Shown: positions 8,457-17,404, numbered from the stretch's first letter. The stretch: 64,000 nucleotides of DNA from Flavobacterium branchiicola (GCF_018383905.1 NZ_JAGYWA010000001.1:780974-844973); one strand, 5' to 3'. Program-made: numbers and translations. Notes: generated from the sequence alone by a model not told the origin.

Positions 8457-10061
8457 TTATTCTGTAATCGGTGCACCAGCTAAAATCTCAGCATTGGCAA
8501 ACTCTTCAAATTTGGCAAAATTAGCTTTGAATTTTCCAGCTAATTCTAACGCTTTTTTATCGTATGTTTCTTTATCATCCCAAGTATTTCTAGGATTTAA
8601 GATTTCTTCCGGCACGTTCGGGCAAGATTGCGGTTGTGCAATTCCAAACACTTTATGATTAACGTACTCTACATTATCCAGTTCTCCGTTTAATGCTGCA
8701 GTAATCATGGCACGAGTGTATTTTAGTTTCATACGGCTTCCTGTTCCGTATGCACCACCAGTCCATCCTGTATTGATTAACCAAACTTTTACATCGGCAT
8801 CTTTCATTTTTTTGCTTAACATTTCAGCATATTTTGTTGGATGCAAAGGCATAAATGGTGCTCCAAAACAAGCCGAGAAATTCGGTTGTGGTTCTGTTAC
8901 TCCTGCTTCTGTTCCTGCAACTTTTGCTGTATATCCAGAAATAAAGTGGTAAGCCGCCTGACCTGGAGTTAATCTTGAAATTGGAGGCAAAATTCCGAAA
9001 GAATCTGCCGTTAAGAAAAATATATTTTTTGGATTGTGACCAATAGAACCCGGCTGAATATTATCAATATGAGTTATTGGGTAACTTACACGTGTATTTT
9101 GAGTGATAGAAACATCATCATAATCTACTTCGTTTGTTCCGGCTTTGAAAACTACATTTTCTAAAAGCGCTCCTTTTTTGATTGCTCTAAAAATGTCCGG
9201 TTCATTCTCTTCAGACAAGTTGATTACTTTTGCATAACATCCGCCTTCAAAATTGAAAACAGTATTTTCGCTTGTCCATCCGTGTTCATCATCTCCAATT
9301 AATTTACGTTCCGGATCTGCAGATAAAGTTGTTTTTCCTGTTCCAGATAAACCAAAGAAAATAGCTGTATCTCCACCTTTTCCAACATTGGCGCTGCAAT
9401 GCATTGGAAGCGTGTTTTTGAAAACCGGTAAGATAAAGTTAAGAGCAGAGAAAATTCCTTTTTTCATTTCTCCTGTATACCCTGTTCCACCAATTAATGC
9501 TACTTTTTTAGTAAAATCCAAAATCGCAAAATTAGACTGACGTGTTCCATCTACAGCAGGATCTGCCATAAAGTTTGGAGCACAAACTACAGTCCATTCC
9601 GGAGTAAAGTTGGCCAATTCAGCATCTTCCGGTCTTAAGAACATATTGTAGCAAAACAAGTTTGACCACGCCGTTTCTGTAACAACACGTACATTTAATC
9701 TGTAATTTGCATCAGAACAAACATAAGAATCACGAACAAAAACTTCTTTGTTGGATAAAAATGCTGTTACCTTATTGTATAATTTTTCAAAAGCTTCAGG
9801 TGCAAAAGGGATATTTACATTTCCCCACCAAACCTTGTCTTCTGTAATGCTGTCTCTTACAATAAAACGATCCTGAGGAGAACGTCCTGTAAATTCGCCT
9901 GTATTAATTGCCAAAGCACCTGTAGAGGCCTCAACACCTTGACCAGACTGCACAGTAATCGCATGCAATTCATCTGCTGATAATTGGTAGCGAACCTTTG
10001 CATTTTCAATTCCTAAGTCTTTTAACGAAATCGATTGCGAGAAAAGTGTGTTAGTGTCCAT
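8457..10061 (-). CDS. pckA: Phosphoenolpyruvate carboxykinase (ATP)
   Basis: 534 residues, normal length for ATP-dependent PEP carboxykinase, which converts oxaloacetate and ATP to PEP, CO2 and ADP in gluconeogenesis. Visible motifs are GRSPQDRFIV near residue 54, the kinase-1a P-loop GLSGTGKTTLS near 234-244, the DDEHGW metal/kinase-2 motif, and NTGWTGG near the C-terminus. It stands alone between two terminators, with a candidate promoter element at 10096-10103. Confidence 0.97.
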   Translation of the reverse strand: MDTNTLFSQSISLKDLGIENAKVRYQLSADELHAITVQSGQGVEASTGALAINTGEFTGRSPQDRFIVRDSITEDKVWWGNVNIPFAPEAFEKLYNKVTAFLSNKEVFVRDSYVCSDANYRLNVRVVTETAWSNLFCYNMFLRPEDAELANFTPEWTVVCAPNFMADPAVDGTRQSNFAILDFTKKVALIGGTGYTGEMKKGIFSALNFILPVFKNTLPMHCSANVGKGGDTAIFFGLSGTGKTTLSADPERKLIGDDEHGWTSENTVFNFEGGCYAKVINLSEENEPDIFRAIKKGALLENVVFKAGTNEVDYDDVSITQNTRVSYPITHIDNIQPGSIGHNPKNIFFLTADSFGILPPISRLTPGQAAYHFISGYTAKVAGTEAGVTEPQPNFSACFGAPFMPLHPTKYAEMLSKKMKDADVKVWLINTGWTGGAYGTGSRMKLKYTRAMITAALNGELDNVEYVNHKVFGIAQPQSCPNVPEEILNPRNTWDDKETYDKKALELAGKFKANFAKFEEFANAEILAGAPITE

Positions 10062-10095
10062 AAATTTTTAGTTGTGTGTGATATTTAATAAAAGG

Positions 10096-10103
10096 CAAAA
10101 TTA
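10096..10103 (-). promoter_or_regulatory. Candidate -7 box for pckA
   Basis: On the minus strand this reads TAATTTTG, fitting the Bacteroidota TAnnTTTG consensus, 34 bases before the pckA start. No good TTG is seen at the -33 position, so support is moderate. The rest of the 300-base gap up to 10361 is AT-rich with no gene. Confidence 0.45.
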
Positions 10104-10361
10104 TGATTTTATTGTTTATCCTTAAAAAATATTTCAATTTCACTTTTATTAATATCAAAAAAGTAAAATTTTATCTTTTAATTCAACAAAACAAAAAAAT
10201 ATGCCCTACTATTTTGTTTTCTTATAATCTTAAAAATGAATTTGTTATATTTTTTCCTCAATAAAGTAAAAAACAAGACTAATTCACATAAACAAGACTA
10301 TATGTTATTTATGAGACAAAATTAAAGATTAATTTTTATACAGAATTTTTTTTTCGGCATT

Positions 10362-10748
10362 TTATGATTTTTTCCTCAAAATAGAAAGAAATAATACTGC
10401 CCAACCAATAATTAATAAGAATCCGCCCAGAGGAGTTGCGAATACGATAATTTTAAAATCAAATAATGTAAGACTTTTTGTAGCTAATAAATAAATTGAT
10501 CCGCTAAAAAGAACAACCCCTGCAACAACTAAGTTATAGATTGTTTTTACGGTTTTTTCGGCAAGATCTTTTCTTGTTGAAAGAAACAATAAAAAAAGTG
10601 CGTGGTACATTTGGTATCGAACCCCAACTTCAAAAGTATTTAACTCATCAACAGAAAGATATCGTTTTAATAAATGAGCACCAAAAGCGCCTAAAATAAT
10701 TGCCAACATTCCGATAAAGGTTCCCGTTAATACGATTGTTCTTTTCAT
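10362..10748 (-). CDS. DUF423 family membrane protein
   Basis: 128 residues with four predicted membrane helices. The family signature GAFGAHLLKRYLS near residue 20, VGVRYQMYHALFLL at 42-55 and the C-terminal TPLGGFLLIIGWAVLF are typical of DUF423 (YgdD-like) inner-membrane proteins. Function unknown. It appears to be a single-gene unit divergent from the saccharopine dehydrogenase-like gene. Confidence 0.9.
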   Translation of the reverse strand: MKRTIVLTGTFIGMLAIILGAFGAHLLKRYLSVDELNTFEVGVRYQMYHALFLLFLSTRKDLAEKTVKTIYNLVVAGVVLFSGSIYLLATKSLTLFDFKIIVFATPLGGFLLIIGWAVLFLSILRKKS

Positions 10749-10887
10749 GATTTATATCTTTTGAAATTTGACACAAAAATACTTCAATCTGATGTAAAAA
10801 CCCTTTCGATTTTCAAATTATTTACTTCAAAATTCCCTTATTTTTAAGCTATTCCGAAAAAAATAATTTAATTTTATGTAATTTTAA

Positions 10888-10918
10888 TTGTTATATTTAT
10901 AACATTTTAATATGTTTG
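10888..10918 (+). promoter_or_regulatory. Promoter of saccharopine dehydrogenase-like gene
   Basis: TTG at 10888-10890, a 20-nt spacer, then TATGTTTG at 10911-10918, matching the Bacteroidota -33/-7 consensus. The start codon lies 18 bases beyond the -7 box, giving a short leader. Confidence 0.7.
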
Positions 10919-10935
10919 TGTTAAATATTTAAATT

Positions 10936-12300
10936 ATGAGAAGCGTTTTAATAATTGGAGCTGGCAGATCGGCATCTTCTTTAATACGGTATTTACTTTC
11001 TAAATCAGAAAGCGAAAACCTACATCTTATTGTAGCCGATTTATCTTTGGCTTTGGCCGAAAAGAAAACGCAGAATCATCCCAATGCCACGCCAATTGCT
11101 TTAGATATTTTTAATACTGAAGAAAGACGTCTGGCAATCGAAAAAGCTTCCATTGTTATTTCGATGCTTCCGGCACATTTACATATCGAAATCGCCAAAG
11201 ACTGTCTTCATTTCAAAAAACATCTGGTAACCGCTTCTTATATAAGTGATGCGATGCAGGCTTTAAATGAAGAAGCAAAAAAGAATAACCTGATATTCAT
11301 GAACGAGATTGGTCTTGATCCGGGAATTGATCATATGAGTGCCATGAAAGTTATTGATGAAATTAGATCGCAAGGTGGCAAAATGCTGCTTTTTGAATCT
11401 TTTTGCGGTGGTTTAGTTGCTCCGGAATCTGATAATAATTTATGGAATTACAAGTTTACCTGGGCGCCGCGAAATGTAGTTTTGGCAGGTCAGGGCGGTG
11501 CGGCCAAATTTATTCAGGAAGGCACTTATAAATACATTCCGTATAGTGCTTTATTTCGTAGAACCGAATTTCTTGAAGTAGAAGATTACGGAAAATTTGA
11601 AGCCTATTCTAACCGCGATTCTCTTAAATACAGATCCATTTACGGACTAGATGATATCCTGACTTTATACAGAGGAACTATAAGAAGAGTTGGTTTCTCG
11701 AAAGCATGGAATATGTTTGTACAATTGGGTATGACAGATGACAGCTACGTTATCGAAGATTCTGAAAACATGAGCTATCGCCAATTCATGAATTCGTTTT
11801 TACCTTATCATCCAACAGATTCTGTTGAAATTAAAACACGATTAATTCTAAAAATTGATCAGGATGATATTATGTGGGATAAACTTTTGGAACTGGATTT
11901 ATTTAACCCGGATAAAAAAGTGAATTTACCTAATGCTACTCCGGCGCAAATTCTGGAAAAGATTTTAACCGATAGCTGGGCTTTAGAACCAGACGACAAA
12001 GATATGATTGTGATGTATCACAAATTTGGATACGAACTGAAAGGCGAAAAAAAGCAAATCGATTCTAAAATGGTTTGCATTGGCGATGATCAGACGTATA
12101 CAGCAATGGCAAAAACAGTTGGTCTTCCGGTGGCAATGGCAACATTGTTGATTTTAAACGGAAAGATTACAACTCCAGGCGTTCAGCTTCCTATAAAGAA
12201 AGAAGTTTATGAACCAATATTAAAAGAATTAGAAGAGTATGGTGTCATTTTTAATGAGCAAACCATGCCTTACTTTGGGTATAATCCGGATTTGTTCTGA
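10936..12300 (+). CDS. Saccharopine dehydrogenase family protein
   Basis: 454 residues. The N-terminal Rossmann motif VLIIGAGRSASSLIRYL (residues 4-20) binds NAD(P). The central NEIGLDPGIDHMSAMK and FESFCGGLVAPESDNN segments are typical of saccharopine dehydrogenase and related reductases, and the C-terminal domain ends YFGYNPDLF. The family interconverts saccharopine with lysine or glutamate-semialdehyde in lysine metabolism; the direction and exact substrate cannot be read from sequence. It is monocistronic with its own promoter and terminator. Confidence 0.85.
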   Translation: MRSVLIIGAGRSASSLIRYLLSKSESENLHLIVADLSLALAEKKTQNHPNATPIALDIFNTEERRLAIEKASIVISMLPAHLHIEIAKDCLHFKKHLVTASYISDAMQALNEEAKKNNLIFMNEIGLDPGIDHMSAMKVIDEIRSQGGKMLLFESFCGGLVAPESDNNLWNYKFTWAPRNVVLAGQGGAAKFIQEGTYKYIPYSALFRRTEFLEVEDYGKFEAYSNRDSLKYRSIYGLDDILTLYRGTIRRVGFSKAWNMFVQLGMTDDSYVIEDSENMSYRQFMNSFLPYHPTDSVEIKTRLILKIDQDDIMWDKLLELDLFNPDKKVNLPNATPAQILEKILTDSWALEPDDKDMIVMYHKFGYELKGEKKQIDSKMVCIGDDQTYTAMAKTVGLPVAMATLLILNGKITTPGVQLPIKKEVYEPILKELEEYGVIFNEQTMPYFGYNPDLF

Positions 12301-12342
12301 CCCCGGATTGTTCTTGTTTTAGAATTTTTTTTTAGTTTATTT

Positions 12343-12380
12343 TATCCGCTTCTAAAATTTAGAAGCGGATATTTTTTTTT
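12343..12380 (+). terminator. Terminator of saccharopine dehydrogenase-like gene
   Basis: ATCCGCTTCTAAA and its complement (12343-12370) form a perfect stem with a very short loop, followed by a run of T. It lies 43 bases after the stop codon. Confidence 0.9.
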
Positions 12381-12390
12381 AAAAGGGACA

Positions 12391-12515
12391 AAGGTTCAAA
12401 GGGACAAAGGGACAAAGGATTTGAATTCGGCTTTAGCTAAAGCTAAAATTTTGAACCTTTGAGCCTTTGACCCCTTGAGCCTATGTCCCTCTGTTCCTTT
12501 GTCCCTTTGAACCTT
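12391..12515. repeat. Inverted repeat of GGGACAAAGG words
   Basis: AAGGTTCAAAGGGACAAAGG (12391-12410) is perfectly complementary to 12496-12515. Between them the words GGGACAAAG and CCTTTGA recur imperfectly, so several alternative foldings exist. It lies just downstream of the minus-strand M56 gene and may serve as its terminator. Confidence 0.75.
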
Positions 12516-12523
12516 AAAAAAAC

Positions 12524-13750
12524 CTATTTTTCCGACTGAATCGTAATAGGCAAACTATACAAAATCCTAACTGGTTGTCCATCTTTACTGCCGGGAATCC
12601 ATTTTGGCGAAAGTTTTAAAACTCTGATCGCTTCCTCTCCTATTCCGTATCCGGCGTCTTTTACGATTTTTATTTCAGAAAGACTTCCGTCTTTTTCGAC
12701 CATAAACTCCATTGCGATTTTTGTTTCAACTTTATTTTTTGAAGCTTCATCCGGAATTCTGAAATTTTGTCCCACGAATTTATAAAACTCAATAATTCCA
12801 CCCGGAAAATCAGGTTGTTTTACATTTAATTCTCCAACTTTATGAACACTACTATCAGCGGAAGTTTCCGTTTTAACGACTTCCTGAGCTGTCATTTCTG
12901 AGCTAAAAACAAACAATAACACGCTACAAATTAAACCAACTGTAAATACTTTAAATATCTCTTTTGCCGGAGATTCTTTTTTACTCATCATAAGAAAACG
13001 TTTTTTAGTTATTTGATAATTAATCGTACTCGCTAAGGCAACATTATTGGTATTTGATGCGATACTCAATAATAATTTCTGATAAGTTGACACCGATTCA
13101 AATTGCCTGTTTACAGCTTCATCTGCTAAAAATTCATGATTTAGTTTTACGGCTTTTTTATACAAAATTATAAGCGGATTAAACCAGAATAAAATTTGCA
13201 AAACCTCAACAAAAAGAATGTCCAGCGTATGTTTTTGCATTAAATGTGCTTTTTCATGCGCAATTAATTCCGATGGAATTTCTCCGTTTTCAAACTCTTT
13301 TTCGTTTATAAAAATGGCGTTCCAGAATGAATGCGGCAAAATAGCTTCTTTTACCAAAACCACTTTTTGATCTGCAATAATTTCAACTTTATTATTGTTC
13401 ATCTTTTTATAAAAAGCACGCAAATTCAATACAAAACGAAAGAGTAGAATTACTGCAACAACACTATAAATTCCAACTAAAAAATTGAGAATTATTTCAT
13501 TGTAATCTATTTTGTCTAAAACTATTTTATTGGTTCTGATGACAATTCCGTCTAATTGAATCACATTAATCTGATCTGAAAAAAGTGTTCTGACTGAAAA
13601 TAATTGCAACGGAATAATCAAACTAAAAACGATGCTTCCTAATAAATATGCTCTATTAAAACGAAACATTTTTTCACTTTCCAGCCACAATTTATAAACA
13701 GCAAAAAATACAAAAAGGAGAATTCCCGATTTTAAAATATAGTCTATCAT
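12524..13750 (-). CDS. M56 (BlaR1-like) metallopeptidase with TonB C-terminal domain
   Basis: 408 residues. Four membrane segments (about 5-22, 35-53, 88-108 and 263-283) surround a zinc peptidase domain with HEKAH near residue 165 and the conserved KLNHEFLADEAV. The C-terminal 100 residues, PGGIIEFYKFVGQNF to ILYSLPITIQ, form a TonB-like energy-transducer domain facing the periplasm. This is the sensor-protease type that cleaves its partner BlaI-like repressor on signal. Its start overlaps the BlaI stop by 4 bases. The inducing signal is unknown; nothing beta-lactam-specific is visible. Confidence 0.85.
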   Translation of the reverse strand: MIDYILKSGILLFVFFAVYKLWLESEKMFRFNRAYLLGSIVFSLIIPLQLFSVRTLFSDQINVIQLDGIVIRTNKIVLDKIDYNEIILNFLVGIYSVVAVILLFRFVLNLRAFYKKMNNNKVEIIADQKVVLVKEAILPHSFWNAIFINEKEFENGEIPSELIAHEKAHLMQKHTLDILFVEVLQILFWFNPLIILYKKAVKLNHEFLADEAVNRQFESVSTYQKLLLSIASNTNNVALASTINYQITKKRFLMMSKKESPAKEIFKVFTVGLICSVLLFVFSSEMTAQEVVKTETSADSSVHKVGELNVKQPDFPGGIIEFYKFVGQNFRIPDEASKNKVETKIAMEFMVEKDGSLSEIKIVKDAGYGIGEEAIRVLKLSPKWIPGSKDGQPVRILYSLPITIQSEK

Positions 13751-14121
13751 TTTTTCTTTTTTTGAATTTGTGAATCAATGATTTTTTTGAGTTCTTCCAG
13801 TTCCGAAGTAGATAAATCAGTTTCGGTTGTAAAGAAAGAAGCAAACTGCGAGGCCGAATTATTAAAGAAATTACTAATCAGACCATTTACATGTTTAGAA
13901 AAATAAGTCGTCTTTTTAACCAGCGGATAATATTCTCTGGAATTTCCGAATTCGTTGTACGCTACAAACTTCTTATCGATCATTCTTTTCAATAAAGTTG
14001 CGACAGTTGTTGTTGCCGGTTTTGGTTCCGGATACGCTTCGAGCAAATCTTTCATGAATGCTTTTTCAAGCTTCCATAAATGCTCCATTAATTGTTCTTC
14101 TGCGTTTGTTAATTGTGTCAT
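13747..14121 (-). CDS. BlaI/MecI/CopY family repressor
   Basis: A 124-residue winged-helix repressor. MTQLTNAEEQLMEHLWKLEKAF, PKPATTTVATLLKRMIDKKFV (recognition helix near 35-55) and the C-terminal dimerisation region SELEELKKIIDSQI are characteristic. Such repressors bind TACA-TGTA palindromes and are inactivated by the paired M56 protease. A fitting palindrome lies at 15555-15570 over the promoter of this operon. It overlaps the upstream gene and the downstream M56 gene by 4 bases each. Confidence 0.92.
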   Translation of the reverse strand: MTQLTNAEEQLMEHLWKLEKAFMKDLLEAYPEPKPATTTVATLLKRMIDKKFVAYNEFGNSREYYPLVKKTTYFSKHVNGLISNFFNNSASQFASFFTTETDLSTSELEELKKIIDSQIQKKKK

Positions 14122-15080
14122 TTTTTACTGTTTTCAAGTTTTTCCGATTCGGCTAATTCTTTTTTATAGGCCTCCAAATTCCATTCAATATTCATTTTTG
14201 CAGCATAATCTGCCATAGTTCCAAGTCCTACTTCTGCGCGCCTTTTATCTACATTATCCGGATCTATCATTGGCGCTATACAAATTTTATTCGTCTTTTT
14301 ATTCTTTGAAGACTGACTTCCATAAATTTGTTTTTTCCCTTCTCTCAAAGCTACTCTGTCTTCCAGATAAGCCAGATTTGCTGCACTTGCATTACCATTC
14401 TTAACTGCCTCCCTCATCATCGGCAAATACTTTTGCTGGTATTTTAAATCAGAATGCTGAATAACCAAAAACAGCGTTTGATTTCCCTGTGTCCCCACAA
14501 CATTTTTTCCAACCCAACCTTTTTCGTCCAGAATTTTCATAACCTTAATAAGGTTAATACTATCTTTCCTTCCCATAATTTTACCAATACTGTCCATTTT
14601 CTTTTTATCCGGGTTTTGAGTTTTATAAACATTCATAAATTCTCCACGAATTTCCTGATCATCGGTATAAATCAATGCAAGTTCTTTTTCGAGTACTTTA
14701 TCGTAATTTGCTCCAAGAATCGCTAATTTCTTCTGAAGTTTTTCAATGGTTTTTGTCCAATTTTTTTCTGAATGCAGCCTTTTTAAATCACCATCAATCT
14801 GAATGTGAGCAATATTTTCGTAACCATTATCAATGGCTAGATTTAGCCATTTAAATGCTTTTTTATTTTCTTTTGCCATAGATGCAGAACAGCCTGCATT
14901 GTATAAATCTGTTGCTGATTTCTTTTCTATTTTAAAAGCTTTTTCATAATAATCAACAGACATTTTATAATTTTCTGCCGTATAACAGGAATCTGCTTTA
15001 TGAACCCATTCTTTATAAGTCTGAGCGTGCGAAAGACATAAATTCATTAGAATAAAAAAGAAGGCAAATAGTTTTTTCAT
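14118..15080 (-). CDS. Secreted TPR and DUF6624 protein in the BlaI/M56 operon
   Basis: 320 residues. A signal peptide (about 1-19, ending SHAQ) is followed by one or two TPR-like repeats (YTAENYKMSVDYYEKAF, DLYNAGCSASMAKENKKAFKWL; about 30-90). The DUF6624-type segment spans about 130-300, with DDQEIRGEF, MDSIGKIMGRKDSINL and a late YLEDRVALREGKKQIYGSQ. It overlaps the BlaI start by 4 bases, so it is probably co-expressed with the repressor and protease. Function unknown; an envelope sensor or effector role is inference from operon position. Confidence 0.8.
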   Translation of the reverse strand: MKKLFAFFFILMNLCLSHAQTYKEWVHKADSCYTAENYKMSVDYYEKAFKIEKKSATDLYNAGCSASMAKENKKAFKWLNLAIDNGYENIAHIQIDGDLKRLHSEKNWTKTIEKLQKKLAILGANYDKVLEKELALIYTDDQEIRGEFMNVYKTQNPDKKKMDSIGKIMGRKDSINLIKVMKILDEKGWVGKNVVGTQGNQTLFLVIQHSDLKYQQKYLPMMREAVKNGNASAANLAYLEDRVALREGKKQIYGSQSSKNKKTNKICIAPMIDPDNVDKRRAEVGLGTMADYAAKMNIEWNLEAYKKELAESEKLENSKK

Positions 15081-15098
15081 AGATTTAAAGTTAGTGGT

Positions 15099-15521
15099 TT
15101 ACTTTATTTTTTGTTCTGAGATTAATTCTCCTTTGTCGTAGTTTTTAATGTTTTTAAGCTTTCCTTTATCCGAATAGAATTTCCATTCTCCAAAATAAAA
15201 CCAATGTGTTTCAACCGAATTGGTTTCTAATTTTGTTTTGCCTTTTGATTCTAATTTTCCGTTTTCGTAATAACTTTTTACAATACAAATTCCGTTTTTG
15301 TATTTTTCGGTTTTGTAAATTTTACCGTTAATATAAGATTTCCATTTCTTAACCGGCTGATCGTTTTTGTAATATTCATACGATTTATAATTTGTTCCGT
15401 CCTGAGTGTAATCATCCATCCAGACACCTTCTTTTTTATGATCAATCTTTTGATTAATGGGTTTGCTTTTGCATCCCAAAAACACTAATCCGCAAAACAA
15501 TAGTAAAAAAAGGTTTTTCAT
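15099..15521 (-). CDS. Lipoprotein with YwqK/MORN-like repeats
   Basis: 140 residues. A lipoprotein signal (LLLFCGLVFLGCKSKP, cysteine about 17) precedes short repeated strands of the type YKNDQPVKKWKSYINGK, YKNGICIVKSYYENGKLESKG and GELISEQKIK. This is the YwqK antitoxin-like/MORN pattern common in Bacteroidota lipoproteins. It is the first gene of the BlaI/M56 operon; the next gene follows after 18 bases. Despite the family label there is no evidence of antitoxin function. Confidence 0.75.
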   Translation of the reverse strand: MKNLFLLLFCGLVFLGCKSKPINQKIDHKKEGVWMDDYTQDGTNYKSYEYYKNDQPVKKWKSYINGKIYKTEKYKNGICIVKSYYENGKLESKGKTKLETNSVETHWFYFGEWKFYSDKGKLKNIKNYDKGELISEQKIK

Positions 15522-15554
15522 AGTTATCGTTTAATTCTACAATTATAGATGTTG

Positions 15555-15590
15555 TTCTACAAATGTAGAATTAAATTTTAAATAGGCAAA
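15555..15590 (-). promoter_or_regulatory. Promoter with overlapping BlaI-type operator
   Basis: Minus strand: TTTG (complement 15587-15590), a 19-nt spacer, then TACATTTG (complement 15560-15567), an excellent Bacteroidota promoter. The -7 box lies inside the perfect 16-bp palindrome TTCTACAAATGTAGAA (15555-15570), the kind of TACA-TGTA site bound by BlaI/MecI repressors. A related half-symmetric site, TTCTACAATTATAGATG, follows at 15535-15551, nearer the start codon. Together they indicate autorepression of the four-gene operon. Confidence 0.75.
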
Positions 15591-15659
15591 TTTTTTTTTA
15601 AAGTTTCTGAGAGGCTAAGATTCTAAGGTTCTAAGATTTTGAATTAACAAACTTAGTCT

Positions 15660-15775
15660 CTTTTTTTGCGTTAGGGATAGAAGCGGCATCTCCCGATTTA
15701 GAAAAACAAGGCTTTTTAGCCGTAGTTTTTGTTAATCGGGAATATAGCGGATAGCCCGGCCGAAGGCAACGCCCA
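15660..15775. repeat. Dispersed intergenic repeat (GATAGAAGCGGCATC type)
   Basis: A GC-richer block in the gap after the M20 gene. It contains GGGATAGAAGCGGCATC, complementary arms around TCCCGATT/AATCGGGA, and AATATAGCGGATAGCCCGG. A degraded relative, with GGGCTAGGGC and ATCTTTT/AAAAGGAT arms, lies at 40590-40670. This element type recurs between genes in Flavobacteriaceae. No function is assigned. Confidence 0.5.
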
Positions 15776-15827
15776 TAAATAAATTCTAAATTTTTAAAAC
15801 CCAAATTCCAAAACTCTGTAAACAAAA

Positions 15828-15898
15828 AAATCCGCTCATTTCTGAACGGATTTGTATTGAAACCAGCTTTGTCAAAGTTCAAAACTTTGACAAAGCTT
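15828..15898 (-). terminator. Hairpins downstream of the M20 gene
   Basis: Two stems: AAATCCG/CGGATTT at 15828-15853, and a long near-perfect palindrome built on GCTTTGTCAAAGTT and AACTTTGACAAAGC at 15865-15898. The second is nearly identical to the hairpin at 22867-22899, which lies downstream of another minus-strand gene. Both probably act as terminators. Confidence 0.55.
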
Positions 15899-15950
15899 AA
15901 AAAAACTTAGCGTCTTTCCTCCCGATAGTTATCGGGATTGCGGTTGAATT

Positions 15951-17339
15951 TTATTTAGAAAGCTCCACAAAATACTTATAAAACAACGGAATAGTCTCAA
16001 TACCTTTCAAGTAATTAAAGATTCCGAAATGTTCATTTGGCGAGTGAATTGCATCACTGTCCAGACCGAATCCCATAAGGATTGTTTTGCTTTTTAATTC
16101 TTTTTCGAATAAAGCCACAATTGGAATACTTCCTCCTGAACGAACCGGAATTGCAGGAACTCCAAAAGTTTCTGTATAAGCTTTGTTTGCTGCCTGATAC
16201 CCAATGCTGTCAATTGGCGTTACATAACCCTGACCTCCGTGGTGCGGCGTTACTTTTACAGTAACTCCAGCCGGAGCAATGCTTGTGAAATGTTTAGTAA
16301 AAAGTTCTGTAATCTCTTCCCAATCCTGATTTGGAACCAAACGCATTGAGATTTTAGCAAAAGCTTTACTCGCAATAACTGTTTTTGCACCTTCTCCCGT
16401 ATAACCTCCCCAGATTCCGTTTACGTCTAATGTCGGACGGATTGAGTTTCTTTCGTTGGTTACATATCCTTTTTCACCATAAACATCGTTTAAGTCTAAG
16501 GCTTTTTTATATTTTTCTAAGTTAAAAGGCGCTTTTGCCATTTCAGCTCTTTCTTCTGCAGATAATTCCTGAACCTTATCATAAAATCCCGGAATTGTAA
16601 TATGATTGTCTTTATCGTGAAGAGAAGCGATCATTTTTGCCAGAATATTAATTGGGTTTGCTACAGCTCCACCGTATAAACCTGAATGTAAATCGCGATT
16701 TGGACCAGTAACTTCTACCTCAACATAACTTAAACCTCTTAAACCTGTCGTGATAGACGGTTGTTGGTTAGAAATCATTCCGGTATCTGAAATAAGAATC
16801 ACATCGTTTTTCAGTTTTTCCTGATTGCGTTCTACGAACCAGGCTAAACTTGCAGAACCAACTTCTTCCTCTCCTTCGATCATAAATTTTACGTTACAAG
16901 GCAAAGTATTGCTTTGTACCATTAATTCAAGCGCTTTTACGTGCATGTACATTTGTCCTTTATCGTCACAAGCTCCACGGGCAAAGATGGCACCTTCTGG
17001 GTGAATGTCTGTAGTTTTGATAACAGGTTCAAATGGTGGCGAAGTCCATAATTCTAATGGATCTGGCGGTTGCACATCGTAGTGTCCGTAAACTAAAACC
17101 GTTGGAAGATTTGGGTCGATTATTTTTTCTCCGTAGATAATTGGGTAACCCGGAGTGTCGCAAGTTTCTACAAAATCGCAGCCTGCTTTTGATAAACTTT
17201 CTTTTACAGCCTCTGCTGTATCAATAACATCTTGTGAGTATGCAGTGTCGGCAGAAACCGACGGAATCTTTAATAATTCGATCAATTCATTGATAAACCG
17301 ATCTTTATGTTGTTGAACGTAGGACTTAATATTTTCCAT
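15951..17339 (-). CDS. M20 family dipeptidase
   Basis: 462 residues, usual length for CNDP-like M20 dipeptidases, di-zinc enzymes that cleave dipeptides or short peptides. Metal-site motifs are YGHYDVQP near residue 87, RGACDDKGQ near 121 (bridging Asp), the EGEEEVGS Glu pair near 154-161, and the C-terminal HSPNEHFG. A dimerisation lid domain spans about 190-350 (LRGLSYVEVEVTGPNRDLHSGLYGG). No signal peptide, so cytoplasmic. It appears to be a single-gene unit followed by palindromic terminators. Confidence 0.92.
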   Translation of the reverse strand: MENIKSYVQQHKDRFINELIELLKIPSVSADTAYSQDVIDTAEAVKESLSKAGCDFVETCDTPGYPIIYGEKIIDPNLPTVLVYGHYDVQPPDPLELWTSPPFEPVIKTTDIHPEGAIFARGACDDKGQMYMHVKALELMVQSNTLPCNVKFMIEGEEEVGSASLAWFVERNQEKLKNDVILISDTGMISNQQPSITTGLRGLSYVEVEVTGPNRDLHSGLYGGAVANPINILAKMIASLHDKDNHITIPGFYDKVQELSAEERAEMAKAPFNLEKYKKALDLNDVYGEKGYVTNERNSIRPTLDVNGIWGGYTGEGAKTVIASKAFAKISMRLVPNQDWEEITELFTKHFTSIAPAGVTVKVTPHHGGQGYVTPIDSIGYQAANKAYTETFGVPAIPVRSGGSIPIVALFEKELKSKTILMGFGLDSDAIHSPNEHFGIFNYLKGIETIPLFYKYFVELSK

Positions 17340-17404
17340 TTAAATAATTTTTATAGAAACCCAAAAGTACAAAAAAGAGAATTAAAAAAATTTTCAAAAA
17401 ATGC

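Noticed and set aside
12524..14121. Beta-lactam resistance locus
   Set aside because: BlaI/M56 pairs in Bacteroidota mostly regulate other genes. No beta-lactamase or penicillin-binding protein gene is linked here, so a resistance call is not supported.
15099..15521. Toxin-antitoxin module
   Set aside because: The YwqK-like fold is sometimes labelled antitoxin, but the protein is a lipoprotein with no toxin neighbour.
15631..15882. Minus-strand open frame of 83 codons in the gap after the M20 gene
   Set aside because: It runs through the dispersed repeat at 15660-15775 and hairpins, has no protein-like composition, and would be interrupted by the terminator stems.
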